From Haemophilus parainfluenzae (GTDB taxonomy: Bacteria; Pseudomonadota; Gammaproteobacteria; Enterobacterales; Pasteurellaceae): a DNA stretch of 64,000 nt. Position 1 is the first letter of the stretch, and each line of letters starts with the position of its first letter. The notes beneath the pieces were generated by a model that did no database searches, was not told where the DNA came from, and saw nothing but the letters and a program-made list of their open reading frames with translations. A program made the position numbers and the translations under genes. Positions 1 to 12,067 of this stretch are shown one piece after another. The DNA is taken from the NCBI RefSeq assembly GCF_014931395.1, contig NZ_CP063120.1:417501-481500 (forward strand), given 5' to 3'.

Positions 1-2
1 TG

Positions 3-800
3 TTTACCGCAGGTGTCCTTGATGCACTGATGGAACAAAACATTCAAATAGATAAAATTATTGGCGTTTCTGCAGGTGCATTATTTGGCATAAATTATGC
101 ATCTAATCAAAAAGGAAGAGCGTTGAGATATAACCTGAAATATCTTAAAGATAAGCGTTACATGGGATTTTATAGCCTTTTTACAACAGGCAATATTGTC
201 AATAAAGATTTCGCTTTCTATGATCTCCCTTTTAATCTTGATCCCTTTGATCAAGACGAATTCGAGAAATCTCACCTCGATTTTTATTTAACCGCCACAA
301 ACATCGCGAGCGGTAAAGCGGAGTATTTCAAAATCAAAGATGTTTTCAAAGAGATGGAATACTTCAGAGCAACCTCAGCGATGCCTTTTGTCTCAAAATT
401 TGTAGAAATCAATGGACAAAAATACCTAGATGGCGGAATTGCCGATAGTATTCCATTTGAAAAAGCACAAGAGCTCGGTTGTGATAAAATCATCGTGGTT
501 TTAACCCAACCGATTGACTACCGTAAAACAAGATCATCTTCTTTTTTATTCAAGCTTTTTTATCGCAAATATCCACACTTAGTCAAAACCTTAGAAAATC
601 GCTACCGCACTTACAATGAGCAAGTAGAAAAAATCATTCGTTTAGAAAAACAAAATAAAATCTTTGTAATTCGTCCAAATGTATCACTCAATATAGGCCG
701 ATTAGAGCGAGATGAAGTCAAAATAAAAACTGTATATGAACTGGGTGAACAAATTCTCAAAGCACAAATTCAAGATCTACACAAATACTTAAAAATTTGA
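3..800 (+). CDS. Patatin-like phospholipase family protein, 5' end outside window
   Basis: The reading frame is open to the left edge, so the N-terminus is missing. The first complete codons read FTAGVLDAL, which is the stretch after the glycine-rich oxyanion loop of patatins. The nucleophile elbow GVSAG lies about 12 residues after the first internal Met, and the aspartate of the Ser-Asp dyad is in the DGG motif (about residue 134 from that Met). Family members are lipid acyl hydrolases; the substrate here cannot be read from sequence. No signal peptide can be judged because the start is absent. It is followed by a 136-base gap holding the recA promoter, so it is probably not cotranscribed with recA. 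Confidence 0.85.
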   Translation, partial: FTAGVLDALMEQNIQIDKIIGVSAGALFGINYASNQKGRALRYNLKYLKDKRYMGFYSLFTTGNIVNKDFAFYDLPFNLDPFDQDEFEKSHLDFYLTATNIASGKAEYFKIKDVFKEMEYFRATSAMPFVSKFVEINGQKYLDGGIADSIPFEKAQELGCDKIIVVLTQPIDYRKTRSSSFLFKLFYRKYPHLVKTLENRYRTYNEQVEKIIRLEKQNKIFVIRPNVSLNIGRLERDEVKIKTVYELGEQILKAQIQDLHKYLKI

Positions 801-868
801 TTTTAAATAAACTATTTCTAAAATTTGGAATCTAGTTCACATTTTTTCATCGAGGAAAAAATTTTCTC

Positions 869-897
869 TTGATACTGTACATCAATACAGATATAAT
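869..897 (+). promoter_or_regulatory. recA sigma70 promoter with LexA (SOS) operator
   Basis: The -35 is TTGATA (869-874) and the -10 is TATAAT (892-897), 17 bases apart. The spacer contains CTGTACATCAATACAG at 875-890, an exact CTGT-N8-ACAG LexA box. A repressor bound there would cover the promoter, the standard arrangement for SOS control of recA. Confidence 0.9.
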
Positions 898-936
898 CTA
901 ACTAAATTTAGATAACTCTATTCAAGAAGGTTTTAT

Positions 937-1992
937 ATGGCAACTCAAGAAGAAAAGCAAAAAGCACTCGCGGCAGCACTTGGTCAAATTGAAAAGCAAT
1001 TTGGTAAAGGCTCAATTATGAAATTGGGCGATACTCAAGCCCTTGATGTTGAATCTGTTTCAACGGGTTCTTTAGGTCTTGATGTCGCGCTTGGTATTGG
1101 TGGTTTACCAATGGGTCGTATTGTTGAAATTTTTGGACCTGAATCTTCTGGTAAAACAACCTTAACTTTATCTGTTATTGCTCAAGCACAAAAAGTCGGT
1201 AAAACCTGTGCGTTTATCGATGCGGAGCATGCACTTGATCCTATTTATGCAGCAAAACTTGGCGTTGATGTAAAAGAACTTTTAGTTTCCCAACCAGACA
1301 ATGGTGAACAAGCACTTGAAATTTGTGATGCATTAGTACGTTCTGGTGCTGTAGATGTCGTCATTGTGGACTCTGTTGCTGCACTCACTCCAAAAGCTGA
1401 AATTGAAGGTGAAATGGGGGATTCGCACATGGGCTTACAAGCGCGTTTAATGTCTCAAGCGCTACGTAAATTAACTGGTCAAATCAAAAATGCAAACTGT
1501 CTTGTTATCTTCATTAACCAAATTCGTATGAAAATTGGTGTCATGTTTGGTAACCCAGAAACTACAACCGGTGGTAACGCATTAAAATTCTATTCTTCTG
1601 TGCGTTTAGACATTCGCCGTACAGGTTCAGTTAAAGATGGAGATGAAGTCATTGGTAATGAAACTCGTGTTAAAGTAGTTAAAAACAAATTAGCAGCACC
1701 TTTCCGCCAAGTTGATTTCCAGATTCTTTACGGAGAAGGTATTTCGAAAGCGGGCGAATTAATTGAGCTCGGTGTTAAACACAAACTTGTTGAGAAATCT
1801 GGTGCATGGTATGCATACAATGGTGAAAAGATTGGTCAAGGTAAAGCCAATGCAATGAAATGGTTAAACGAAAACCCTGCTAAATCTGATGAACTTGAAG
1901 CGAAGCTTCGTGCTGAATTAGTAGCCAATCCAGAACAAGCATTAATGGCTGACATTGAACAATCTAACGATGACACAGAAAGCGATTTCTAA
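937..1992 (+). CDS. recA: RecA recombinase
   Basis: Full-length RecA (351 aa). It is the ATP-dependent strand-exchange protein of homologous recombination, the coprotease that triggers LexA cleavage, and is also required for integrating DNA taken up by transformation. Walker A GPESSGKT is at residues 67-74, the conserved [11 protein letters not shown] segment is mid-protein, and the acidic C-terminal tail ends DDTESDF. An AGAAGG ribosome site sits 6 bases before the ATG. The gene is preceded by a LexA-controlled promoter and followed by a hairpin of two inverted uptake sequences and then recX. Confidence 0.99.
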   Translation: MATQEEKQKALAAALGQIEKQFGKGSIMKLGDTQALDVESVSTGSLGLDVALGIGGLPMGRIVEIFGPESSGKTTLTLSVIAQAQKVGKTCAFIDAEHALDPIYAAKLGVDVKELLVSQPDNGEQALEICDALVRSGAVDVVIVDSVAALTPKAEIEGEMGDSHMGLQARLMSQALRKLTGQIKNANCLVIFINQIRMKIGVMFGNPETTTGGNALKFYSSVRLDIRRTGSVKDGDEVIGNETRVKVVKNKLAAPFRQVDFQILYGEGISKAGELIELGVKHKLVEKSGAWYAYNGEKIGQGKANAMKWLNENPAKSDELEAKLRAELVANPEQALMADIEQSNDDTESDF

Positions 1993-1997
1993 TCACT

Positions 1998-2027
1998 AAA
2001 AGTGCGGTCAAAATTGACCGCACTTTT
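1998..2027 (+). terminator. Inverted uptake-sequence hairpin after recA
   Basis: AAAAGTGCGGTCAA is followed two bases later by its reverse complement, forming a long stem ending in TTTT. The two cores are at 2000-2008 and 2017-2025. It lies between recA and recX, so recX is probably expressed by readthrough. Confidence 0.8.
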
Positions 2028-2061
2028 CATTTCAACCGTATTTCACCTACAAGGAATTTAT

Positions 2062-2514
2062 ATGTCTTCTCTTGCTTTGAGCTACGTTGTTAATTTACTT
2101 GCTCGACGTGAATATAGCGAATTTGAACTGCGCAATAAAATGCAGGAAAAAGCATTTACAGAAGATGAGATCGATGAAACGATTGCTTACTGCCAGAAAA
2201 AAAACTGGCAAAATGATAAACGATTTGTTGAAAATTATTTACACGCACGCTCACAACGAGGATATGGCGTAAATCGTATCAAAAAAGAATTACGCCAACT
2301 AAAAGGCGTACCTTCAGACGTTATAAATGAAGTTCTTACAGAAAGTGAAATTAATTGGACTGAAATCGCAGAAAAGGTTCTACGTAAAAAGTTTCCTAAT
2401 TATGCAGAACCTCAACCAATCAAAAGCAAACAAAAAATTTGGCAGTATATGCTCTCTCATGGGTTTTATTCTGAAGAATTTAGTGATTTTATCGGAAATG
2501 GAATAGAAGACTGA
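2062..2514 (+). CDS. recX: RecA regulator RecX
   Basis: A 150-aa RecX protein that modulates RecA filament growth. The body is the usual alpha-helical three-repeat arrangement, with [10 protein letters not shown] near the N-terminus and the [14 protein letters not shown] segment in the middle. I place the start at ATG 2062, 6 bases after an AAGGA ribosome site. A longer frame from 2002 would begin inside the recA terminator hairpin and adds residues unlike RecX. Its 3' end overlaps the 3' end of convergent crcB by 26 bases. The position behind recA is the classical operon arrangement. Confidence 0.93.
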   Translation: MSSLALSYVVNLLARREYSEFELRNKMQEKAFTEDEIDETIAYCQKKNWQNDKRFVENYLHARSQRGYGVNRIKKELRQLKGVPSDVINEVLTESEINWTEIAEKVLRKKFPNYAEPQPIKSKQKIWQYMLSHGFYSEEFSDFIGNGIED

Positions 2515-2884
2515 TGAGTCTAAAGAAATAAATCCCTAATACTGTAAAAATTAAGCAACCAACTAAATGACTCACTAAAACAAACAATCCATTTCCCCAT
2601 TCTTCTTTAAAAAAGAGTTCAATTACTTCGCCTGAAAAAGAGGAAAATGTGGTGAGCGCACCAAGAAACCCAGTCACTAAGAATAATCGCCATTCAGGAC
2701 TAAATTGAGGGAAGGTCCAAAAGGCTGCTAGTAAAATCCCCATCAAAAAGCAGCCAATAAAATTGGCTACAAGTGTGCCAAATGCAATCGAACTAAAGAG
2801 TGAATTAAGCCATAGACCTAATCCCCAACGTAAAGAAGCACCAATTGCCGCACCAGCACTAACCAGAAAAATTGATTGAAACAT
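2489..2884 (-). CDS. crcB: Fluoride ion channel CrcB
   Basis: A 131-aa inner-membrane protein with four hydrophobic helices, the usual size for a CrcB/Fluc subunit, which works as a dual-topology dimer exporting fluoride. Diagnostic segments are the N-terminal [10 protein letters not shown], the NFIGCFLMG segment in the middle and [13 protein letters not shown] (third helix, with the Thr/Ser/Phe residues of the pore). The ATG directly abuts the stop of the upstream HAD gene, so the two are translationally linked. I looked for a fluoride riboswitch upstream of the pair and did not recognise one. Confidence 0.93.
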   Translation of the reverse strand: MFQSIFLVSAGAAIGASLRWGLGLWLNSLFSSIAFGTLVANFIGCFLMGILLAAFWTFPQFSPEWRLFLVTGFLGALTTFSSFSGEVIELFFKEEWGNGLFVLVSHLVGCLIFTVLGIYFFRLISLLFHFR

Positions 2885-3703
2885 CTATTTAATACCAAAA
2901 AGTGCGGCTAAATGTTTAGCCACTGCTTCGTCTTTATTTAACCCGATCTCTTCCAGTTCAGGACAAGCCTCCTTTAAACGAGGATCAGCATTTGCCATCA
3001 CATAACCTTTACCAACCCAAGAAAGCATTTCAACATCATTCTGGCCATCACCAAAAGCAATAGAATCTTTTAATCCATAATTTCTATTTTCTAATAGATG
3101 AGATAATGCATCACCTTTCGATACATTTTTGTTCATCACTTCTAAGCAAGTTAGCGCCGAATAAACAATCGTTGTTTTATCTCCGAAATGTGTTCTAAGG
3201 TAATCTTCTAGTTCGATTAGATCTTTAGGATCATGAGCAATAAAAAATACTTTTTCAGTTCCTCTTCCATGATGCTTTGTAAAATCAACCACTTCGTACA
3301 TAAAACCTGAATCCTTATGATATTTTGCTAATTCAGGCACATCTGTATTGATAAACCAACCATCATCCTGATAAATATTGATACAAATTTTGGTGCGATC
3401 AAAAGGAATTTTGTATAACTCAAGCACGATTTCTTCTGGAAGACTATTGCTATAAATAAGATTACCTTTTAGATCACGCACTCGCGCGCCATTGGAAGTG
3501 ATCATTACGGCATGCTCCGTACCAATCTTGTCTAAAATAGAAGCAACATCTGTATGATTACGGCCCGTTGCTAAAATAATATCTACACCTTTTTGTTCTA
3601 ATTTATTCAATACATCAATAGTAAACTCACCAATTACATGATTGGTATTAAGTAGCGTGCCATCAAGATCAGAGACAACGGCTTTAAATGGTAGTTGTTG
3701 CAT
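2885..3703 (-). CDS. Cof-type HAD-IIB family phosphatase
   Basis: A 272-aa haloacid-dehalogenase hydrolase of the Cof/IIB subclass. Motif I is SDLDGTLL (residues about 11-18), motif II ATGR at about 46, and motif IV GDGQNDVEML near residue 218. The C2-type cap domain lies between. Family members dephosphorylate sugar phosphates, flavin mononucleotide or similar small phosphates; the substrate cannot be assigned from sequence. It is the first gene of a two-gene unit with crcB (no intergenic base). A one-mismatch uptake sequence lies at its 3' end. Confidence 0.88.
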   Translation of the reverse strand: MQQLPFKAVVSDLDGTLLNTNHVIGEFTIDVLNKLEQKGVDIILATGRNHTDVASILDKIGTEHAVMITSNGARVRDLKGNLIYSNSLPEEIVLELYKIPFDRTKICINIYQDDGWFINTDVPELAKYHKDSGFMYEVVDFTKHHGRGTEKVFFIAHDPKDLIELEDYLRTHFGDKTTIVYSALTCLEVMNKNVSKGDALSHLLENRNYGLKDSIAFGDGQNDVEMLSWVGKGYVMANADPRLKEACPELEEIGLNKDEAVAKHLAALFGIK

Positions 3704-3802
3704 AAAAACATCCGTATAAAAAATGAATCTGTATCATACCAAAACAACACAATTTTTAACCGTACTTTCTATCATAAAAATGATATTCATTGATAAAAAA
3801 CA

Positions 3803-3831
3803 AAAAGGCGTATCTTTCGATACGCCTTCTT
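3803..3831 (-). terminator. str operon terminator after tuf
   Basis: On the minus strand AAGGCGTATC, loop GAAA, GATACGCCTT is followed by a T-run. It is a textbook intrinsic terminator about 30 bases past the tuf stop. The reverse strand also has T residues, so it may stop readthrough toward tuf. Confidence 0.92.
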
Positions 3832-3860
3832 AATCTAACCTGTTACAGTTAAGACATCAA

Positions 3861-5057
<1,197 letters not shown>

Positions 5058-5066
5058 CTAGAAAAT

Positions 5067-5094
5067 GCTCTATAAGCCATTCGACTTATAGAGC
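5067..5094 (-). promoter_or_regulatory. Intercistronic hairpin between fusA and tuf
   Basis: GCTCTATAAG and CTTATAGAGC flank an 8-base loop, giving a perfect 10-bp stem. No long U-run follows on the minus strand, so an RNA-processing or stability element is more likely than a terminator. Function is inferred. Confidence 0.6.
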
Positions 5095-5110
5095 GGATTG
5101 TTACAAAAAA

Positions 5111-7213
5111 TTATTTTTTACGCGCTTCAATTACTGCAGCAGCAACACTTGTTGGCGCTTCAGCATATTTTAACGGTTCCATTGAGTATGATGCACGACC
5201 TTGAGTTTGTGAACGTAAGTCTGTTGCATAACCGAACATTTCAGAAAGTGGAACTTCTGCATCGATTTTAACAACGAATTCGTTTGCTTCTTGACCGTTA
5301 ACCATAGCACGGCGACGGCTTAAGTCACCGATTACATCACCCACATACTCAGGTGGAGTTTCTACTTCAACTTTCATAATCGGCTCAAGTAGAACTGGGT
5401 TTGCTTTAGCGAACGCTGCTTTAAATGCTAAAGAAGCCGCTAATTTAAACGCTAATTCTGATGAGTCAACATCATGGTATGAACCGAAGTGTAAACGTAC
5501 ACCAATATCTACTACCGGATAACCCGCTAATGGACCAGATTTAAGCTGTTCTTGGATACCTTTATCAACTGCAGGAATGTATTCACCAGGGATTACACCA
5601 CCTTTGATTTCGTTTACAAATTCGTAACCAGGACCTTCTGGATCTAATGGGTATAAGTCAATAACAACGTGACCATATTGACCGCGACCACCAGATTGTT
5701 TTGCGTGCTTACCTTCCACATCGTTAACACGAGTGCGGATAGTTTCACGGTAAGATACTTGTGGTTTACCGATGTTAGCTTCCACTTTGAACTCACGTTT
5801 CATACGGTCAACGATGATGTCTAAGTGTAACTCACCCATACCAGAAATAATGGTTTCACCAGATTCTTCATCAGTGTGAACACGGAATGAAGGGTCTTCT
5901 TGAGCAAGACGACCTAATGCAAGACCCATTTTTTCTTGGTCAGCTTTAGTTTTAGGTTCTACTGCTACAGAGATTACTGGCTCTGGGAATTCCATACGCT
6001 CAAGGATGATTGGTGCTTCGATTGCACATAATGTATCACCCGTAGTGACATCTTTTAAGCCGATTGCTGCAGCGATATCGCCCGCACGAACTTCTTTGAT
6101 TTCTTCACGTTTGTTAGCGTGCATCTGTACGATACGACCAAAACGTTCACGTTTTTGACGTACAGAGTTTAATACTGTATCACCAGAGTTAATTACACCT
6201 GAGTACACACGGAAGAAGGTTAAGTTACCTACGAATGGGTCAGTTGCAATTTTGAATGCTAATGAAGAGAACGGCTCATCATCGCTTGCGTGACGTTCAC
6301 CTTCAGTTTCATCTGGGTTGATACCTTTGATTGCTGGAATATCAGTTGGTGCTGGTAAGTATTCAACAACTGCATCAAGCATCGCTTGAACACCTTTGTT
6401 TTTGAATGCAGAACCACAAGTTACCAAGATGATTTCGTTTGCTAATACGCGTTGACGAAGACCTGCTTTGATTTCTTCTTCGCTTAAGTCTTCACCACCA
6501 AGATATTTTTCCATTAATTCTTCAGTTGCTTCAGCTGCTGCATCAACAAGGTTTTGACGCCATTCTTCACACGCTGCTTGCATATCTGCTGGAATATCTT
6601 CATAAGTGAAAGTCATACCTTGGTCAGCTTCATTCCAGTTGATCGCTTTCATTTTGATCAAATCAACAACACCGGTGAAGCTTTCTTCTGCACCGATTGG
6701 AAGTTGAAGAGGAACAGCGTTAGCACCTAAACGAGTTTTAAGTTGTTCAACAACACGTAAGAAGTTAGCACCAGTACGGTCCATTTTGTTTACGAACGCA
6801 ATACGTGGAACTTGATATTTGTTAGCTTGACGCCATACAGTTTCAGACTGAGGTTGAACACCACCAACCGCACAGTAAACCATTACCGCACCATCAAGAA
6901 CACGCATAGAACGTTCTACTTCAACAGTAAAGTCTACGTGTCCCGGGGTATCGATAACGTTGATACGGTGTTGTGGGAACTGTTGTGACATACCAGACCA
7001 GAATGCGGTAGTTGCCGCAGAGGTAATGGTAATACCACGCTCTTGTTCTTGTTCCATCCAGTCCATTGTTGCTGCACCATCGTGTACTTCACCAATTTTG
7101 TGACTTACACCAGTGTAGAATAAGATACGTTCAGTGGTAGTAGTTTTACCAGCATCAATGTGCGCACTAATACCGATATTACGATATCTTTCAATAGGGG
7201 TTGTACGAGCCAT
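5111..7213 (-). CDS. fusA: Elongation factor G
   Basis: A 700-aa translocation GTPase. G1 is AHIDAGKTT (about residues 17-25), G3 DTPGHVDFT (about 88), and G4 [10 protein letters not shown] (about 142). Domains II-V follow, ending [10 protein letters not shown]. It drives tRNA-mRNA movement after peptide bond formation and ribosome recycling with RRF. It is third in the str operon, 84 bases after rpsG. The length equals that of gamma-proteobacterial EF-G, with no sign of disruption. Confidence 0.99.
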   Translation of the reverse strand: MARTTPIERYRNIGISAHIDAGKTTTTERILFYTGVSHKIGEVHDGAATMDWMEQEQERGITITSAATTAFWSGMSQQFPQHRINVIDTPGHVDFTVEVERSMRVLDGAVMVYCAVGGVQPQSETVWRQANKYQVPRIAFVNKMDRTGANFLRVVEQLKTRLGANAVPLQLPIGAEESFTGVVDLIKMKAINWNEADQGMTFTYEDIPADMQAACEEWRQNLVDAAAEATEELMEKYLGGEDLSEEEIKAGLRQRVLANEIILVTCGSAFKNKGVQAMLDAVVEYLPAPTDIPAIKGINPDETEGERHASDDEPFSSLAFKIATDPFVGNLTFFRVYSGVINSGDTVLNSVRQKRERFGRIVQMHANKREEIKEVRAGDIAAAIGLKDVTTGDTLCAIEAPIILERMEFPEPVISVAVEPKTKADQEKMGLALGRLAQEDPSFRVHTDEESGETIISGMGELHLDIIVDRMKREFKVEANIGKPQVSYRETIRTRVNDVEGKHAKQSGGRGQYGHVVIDLYPLDPEGPGYEFVNEIKGGVIPGEYIPAVDKGIQEQLKSGPLAGYPVVDIGVRLHFGSYHDVDSSELAFKLAASLAFKAAFAKANPVLLEPIMKVEVETPPEYVGDVIGDLSRRRAMVNGQEANEFVVKIDAEVPLSEMFGYATDLRSQTQGRASYSMEPLKYAEAPTSVAAAVIEARKK

Positions 7214-7257
7214 TATTATAACCTTGTTAAGTTTAATATCTGTTTATATAAGGGTAA

Positions 7258-7278
7258 GGCTTCATCGAGGATGAAGCC
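7258..7278 (-). promoter_or_regulatory. Intercistronic hairpin between rpsG and fusA
   Basis: GGCTTCATC and GATGAAGCC form a perfect 9-bp stem with a three-base loop, 19 bases after the rpsG stop. A U-rich tract does not follow immediately in the transcript direction, so processing or pausing is as likely as termination. Confidence 0.55.
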
Positions 7279-7297
7279 CTTAAATTTTAAAAGCGTA

Positions 7298-7839
<542 letters not shown>

Positions 7840-7914
7840 AGCTAATGTGATACTGGAGTTTCTGATTTAAATTTTTACTAATTTAGACGTTTGGCCTTAC
7901 TTAACGGAGTTCCA

Positions 7915-8304
<390 letters not shown>

Positions 8305-8380
8305 TTAAATGTTATTCATAATAGAATGTTTGTTACAAAATCTATCTCTCCATCCAATAGACAGAAGAAATAGACGCTAA

Positions 8381-8409
8381 ATTCTAAAGAGTTCCCTTGG
8401 GAATGTCAA
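8381..8409 (-). promoter_or_regulatory. str operon sigma70 promoter
   Basis: On the minus strand TTGACA (8409-8404), a 17-base spacer, then TAGAAT (8386-8381). Consensus -35 and correct spacing make this the likely main promoter of rpsL-rpsG-fusA-tuf, giving a leader of about 85 bases. Confidence 0.8.
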
Positions 8410-8455
8410 GTATCGCATTCTTTGTACTTGACACCCATCCCCTATAACTGACAGT

Positions 8456-8566
8456 CTAGGCAAAGACTTCCTTCTTTTCATAAATGGTCTTTACTTTTGG
8501 TGATGGCTTACCATTTTCATCAATAACTAGAAAATCTGCCAAATCTATTAATTGGTTACTATTTAC
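8456..8566 (-). pseudogene. Possible C-terminal coding remnant
   Basis: Overlapping the 3' end of the next gene in another frame, the minus strand stays open for 36 codons with no ATG or GTG start and closes at a TAG (8458-8456). The translation contains DLADFLVIDENGKPSP, which has protein-like composition. It could be the tail of a decayed gene or a chance open stretch. Apart from this and the str promoter, I see nothing else between 8290 and 8558. Confidence 0.3.
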
Positions 8567-9449
8567 TTATTTTTTTAGATGCCGCTGAGCTACTAAAGTA
8601 TTCCCATAGTTTATTCGCATCCGTACTAATTTTTTCAAAACCAACTGGTAGTTCATAAGTTTGAGTTTGTGGATTAAATAAAATTACTACTTTACCTTTC
8701 TTGTTACCTATGCTCTTTATATCCCATTCTTCTGACCCACTCTGAGCCTTATCATTAAGCTTATATTTCACAAGCTTATAATTCAATTCGATCGGATAAT
8801 ATGCCTCTGTTGGTTTTAGGCTTGAATTAATTTTAGGCTCGCATTCAACGCCGAGAGGCCCAAAACGCCACTCTTCATAATGACACCCAACCACCATTTT
8901 CATTTTATTACCTACGGGGTAAATCCAATTAATATCACCTTTCTCACCGCCACTCCCTCCATCACGGCCGTCTAATTGAAAACCCAGTGTATCCTTTCCT
9001 AGCTTAACGACCGATGCTTTACCAAGAAGCTCTATATTTTTATTTTTAAATAATGGTTTTTGCTCAAAGTTTTCAGAATTCATATATTCCTGATTTTCTA
9101 AAACCCATTCATCTAATGACTTTTTGAAAATGTATAAATACAGCTCCTCATTATATCCTGCAGTTCCATAATTCAGTGCAAAATAACGCTTTTCTCCTTC
9201 ACTGGTTTGAATATCTTTTAAATCATAATCAATAAAAAAATCATCATCTTCCCAAGATTTACTCCATTTATCGTATACAGCTCTCGGATAAACTTTTTTG
9301 AGGATATGCTTACCAAATTCTTCATTACTTAAATTAGTAGAAATTTGATTAAATTGACTACTCGAACTGGTGGAATTTGCTATAGATGCTTGTACTTCAG
9401 TACAAGTTAGGAAACAGCTAAATATAGAGATAAATAGTATTTTTTTCAT
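8559..9449 (-). CDS. Exported protein of unknown function
   Basis: A 296-aa protein that I do not recognise. Residues 1-22 form a signal peptide (basic MKK, hydrophobic core, likely cleavage after VQA). A Cys precedes the cleavage site, but the context FLTC is not a canonical lipobox. The mature part is rich in Asp, Glu, Lys and aromatic residues, with a glycine patch (DGRDGGSGGEKG, about residue 160) and two Cys (VGCHYEEW, GVECEP) that could form a disulfide in the periplasm. It has no membrane segment after the signal. An AAGGA ribosome site precedes the ATG. It stands alone between the str operon and a divergent ClC gene. Confidence 0.7.
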   Translation of the reverse strand: MKKILFISIFSCFLTCTEVQASIANSTSSSSQFNQISTNLSNEEFGKHILKKVYPRAVYDKWSKSWEDDDFFIDYDLKDIQTSEGEKRYFALNYGTAGYNEELYLYIFKKSLDEWVLENQEYMNSENFEQKPLFKNKNIELLGKASVVKLGKDTLGFQLDGRDGGSGGEKGDINWIYPVGNKMKMVVGCHYEEWRFGPLGVECEPKINSSLKPTEAYYPIELNYKLVKYKLNDKAQSGSEEWDIKSIGNKKGKVVILFNPQTQTYELPVGFEKISTDANKLWEYFSSSAASKKISK

Positions 9450-9620
9450 AATAGAATCCTTATAATTATTGATCTAAGTGTAGTAAATTCTGACTTAGCT
9501 TAAGAGATCTTCTATAATTATATGATTTTTAAATAATTTATTCCATCTCATCTTTACATTTAATATATTCTCTTCAAGATGTTTAATTCATTTAGTTTTA
9601 ACTCTCTTTTTTCAAATCAA

Positions 9621-9649
9621 TTGCCTGCCTGAAGCCAGGGTTTTATAAT
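9621..9649 (+). promoter_or_regulatory. Sigma70 promoter for the ClC channel gene
   Basis: TTGCCT (9621-9626), a 17-base spacer, then a consensus TATAAT (9644-9649). The predicted start is about 25 bases before the ATG at 9681. Confidence 0.75.
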
Positions 9650-9680
9650 TTCAAACAGAATTATTTTGTTGGCAATCATT

Positions 9681-11066
9681 ATGTTACGTTCATTTATTTT
9701 TCACTTACGTTATTTCTATCATAAAAAGCTTCGACAAACCCATCGTATCTCTCATAAAACCCTAGAGTTTATATGCTTACTGATTGGTGCAACATTTGTT
9801 GCGCTTTTTTCCTTTGGATTTGCAAAACTCGCTGACATGGGACTTGAATTTAATGCTTATTGGTCTGCCAAATACCCTCTCGCCGTTTGGATCGTCTTGC
9901 CACTTGGTCTTGCATTTCTTACCTGGTTTACAGCCAAATACACGCCTTATGTTGGTGGCAGCGGTATTCCACAAGTGATTGCATCCATCAATCTTCCTTA
10001 TAGTGGCTATAAAACAAAACTGGTTGAATTTCGCCAAACCATTTGGAAAATTCCCCTTACTTTCTTTGCAATGGTTATCGGTGCGTCTGTTGGACGTGAA
10101 GGTCCTTCTGTTCAAGTCGGTGCTGCTGTTATGCTGAGTTGGGGAAATTTCTGTCGTAAATATAACTTTGCTTTCCGTGGATTAAGTACGAATGAACTCG
10201 TCGCAACCGGTGCGGCAGGTGGTCTTGCTGCCGCATTTAATGCCCCTTTGGCTGGAGTGATTTTTGCCATTGAAGAATTGGGTCGAGGCGTGATGTTACG
10301 CTGGGAACGCCGCGTATTACTTGGGGTATTAGCAGCGGGTTTTATTTTGGTAGCGATTCAAGGCAATAGCCCTTACTTTCCTGTTTATAAGGGCGCGACC
10401 TCTATTCCTTATTTATATCTTTGGCTTGCCATTTGTGGCGTTGTCTGCGGTGTATTGGGTGGTATATTTGGGCGACTCCTTGCCAAAGGACTCGCAGGAC
10501 TTTCTCCAATCAAATGGCGTGACTGGATCCGTAAACACCCTATTTATATTGCCTTATTACTTGGTTTAGTGCTTGCGGCTATGGGTACCTACAGCGAAGG
10601 ACAAACCTATGGAACAGGTTATGATGTTGTCGCCAGAGCATTAGAAGGACAACTCGTTTCACCTGAAGTGGGGATACTAAAACTCTTCGCAACGGTTACG
10701 ACGTATTGGAATGGCATCGCAGGTGGAATTTTTACGCCATCCCTCACTACCGGTGCAGGCATTGGCACCATGTTATGGGAAATCAGCAATGGCATGGTTG
10801 ATCAACGCTTCCTCGTCATTTTATGTATGGCAGCCTTTTTAGCCGGCGGCACCCAATCCCCTGTGACCGCTAGCGTAGTGGTGATGGAAATGACCGGGGC
10901 TCAACCTGTGCTGATTTGGCTCTTGATTTCCAGTATCATTGCCTCCATAATTTCGCGCCAATTTAGCCCGAAACCTTTTTACCACTTTGCGGCTGGACGT
11001 TTCCGTCAACGAATGCAGGAACAACAAGCAGAAGATCTTCGCCGTAACGAGATTCAAGAGAAATAA
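9681..11066 (+). CDS. ClC-family chloride channel/transporter
   Basis: A 461-aa ClC protein with roughly 18 helical segments, acting as an anion channel or Cl-/H+ antiporter in the inner membrane. The three selectivity loops are visible: GGSGIPQV (about residue 95), GREGPSVQVGA (about 140, carrying the gating Glu), and GGIFTPSLTTGAG (about 350). The tail after the last helix is short and charged, and no CBS domains follow. I choose ATG 9681; a TTG five codons earlier is also in frame. dusA starts 3 bases after the stop, so the two are probably cotranscribed. Confidence 0.92.
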   Translation: MLRSFIFHLRYFYHKKLRQTHRISHKTLEFICLLIGATFVALFSFGFAKLADMGLEFNAYWSAKYPLAVWIVLPLGLAFLTWFTAKYTPYVGGSGIPQVIASINLPYSGYKTKLVEFRQTIWKIPLTFFAMVIGASVGREGPSVQVGAAVMLSWGNFCRKYNFAFRGLSTNELVATGAAGGLAAAFNAPLAGVIFAIEELGRGVMLRWERRVLLGVLAAGFILVAIQGNSPYFPVYKGATSIPYLYLWLAICGVVCGVLGGIFGRLLAKGLAGLSPIKWRDWIRKHPIYIALLLGLVLAAMGTYSEGQTYGTGYDVVARALEGQLVSPEVGILKLFATVTTYWNGIAGGIFTPSLTTGAGIGTMLWEISNGMVDQRFLVILCMAAFLAGGTQSPVTASVVVMEMTGAQPVLIWLLISSIIASIISRQFSPKPFYHFAAGRFRQRMQEQQAEDLRRNEIQEK

Positions 11067-11069
11067 AAA

Positions 11070-12056
11070 ATGTCAGAAAACCAACCGCACTTTTATCGTG
11101 GCCGCTTTTCTGTTGCCCCAATGTTAGATTGGACGACACGCCATTGTCGCTATTTTCATCGCCAATTTAGTAAACATGCGTTGCTTTATACCGAAATGGT
11201 CACGGCTCCCGCCATTATTCATGCGAAATACGATCATTTAGATTTTGATTTGCAAGAAAACCCGGTTGCCCTACAACTTGGCGGAAGTGATCCCGCACAA
11301 CTTAGACATTGTGCCAAATTAGCCGAAGAAAGAGGCTATCATGAAATTAATCTGAATGTGGGCTGCCCTTCCGATCGCGTGCAAAATGGTATGTTTGGTG
11401 CTTGCTTAATGGCAAAGGCAGATTTAGTAGCAGAATGTATTGCAGAAATGCAACGTGTCGTGAATATTCCTGTGACCGTGAAAACGCGTATCGGCATTGA
11501 TGATTTGGATAGCTATGAATTTCTCTGCAATTTTATCGAAAAAGTTCATCATGCAGGCTGCCAAGAATTTATTGTTCATGCACGAAAAGCCTGGCTTTCA
11601 GGATTAAGTCCAAAAGAGAATCGCGAGATTCCCCCTTTGGATTATGATCGTGTTTATCAATTAAAGAAAGATTTTCCACAGTTAACCATTGCTATTAATG
11701 GCGGCATTAAAACCATCGAAGAAATGAAATATCATTTACAATTTGTGGATGGCGTGATGGTTGGGCGTGAGGCTTATCAAAATCCATCGTTGTTGGGCTA
11801 TATTGATCAAATGCTTTTTGATGCAAATGCGGATATCGTCACACCAAGACAAGCGGTGGAAGCCATGTTCCCTTATATTGAAAAACAACTGAGCCAAGGT
11901 GTTTATTTAAATCATATCGTTCGACATATGCTCGGCGCATTCCAAAACTGCAAAGGGGCAAGACAATGGCGACGCTATTTAAGTGAAAATGCCTTTAAGC
12001 AAGGCGCGGGAATCGAAGTGGTCGAAACAGCATTAAGCTTTGTGGAAACCAATTAA
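11070..12056 (+). CDS. dusA: tRNA-dihydrouridine synthase A
   Basis: A 328-aa FMN-dependent enzyme reducing uridines in the tRNA D-loop (U20/U20a in the E. coli enzyme). A TIM barrel opens with VAPMLDWT. The catalytic Cys is in [13 protein letters not shown] (about residue 98), followed by [17 protein letters not shown], typical of the DusA subgroup, and FMN phosphate contacts in INGGI and GVMVGREA. An uptake core overlaps codons 5-8 at 11084-11092. It ends before an inverted uptake-sequence terminator shared with convergent ribB. Confidence 0.95.
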   Translation: MSENQPHFYRGRFSVAPMLDWTTRHCRYFHRQFSKHALLYTEMVTAPAIIHAKYDHLDFDLQENPVALQLGGSDPAQLRHCAKLAEERGYHEINLNVGCPSDRVQNGMFGACLMAKADLVAECIAEMQRVVNIPVTVKTRIGIDDLDSYEFLCNFIEKVHHAGCQEFIVHARKAWLSGLSPKENREIPPLDYDRVYQLKKDFPQLTIAINGGIKTIEEMKYHLQFVDGVMVGREAYQNPSLLGYIDQMLFDANADIVTPRQAVEAMFPYIEKQLSQGVYLNHIVRHMLGAFQNCKGARQWRRYLSENAFKQGAGIEVVETALSFVETN

Positions 12057-12067
12057 GCCTAAAATAC

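Noticed and set aside
3704..3800. Possible fluoride riboswitch before the HAD-crcB unit
   Set aside because: I looked for the conserved riboswitch core and did not find it; the region is only AT-rich.
9777..10115. 112-residue minus-strand frame in the ClC gene
   Set aside because: Shadow of a strongly conserved membrane protein on the other strand; no start context and no family features.
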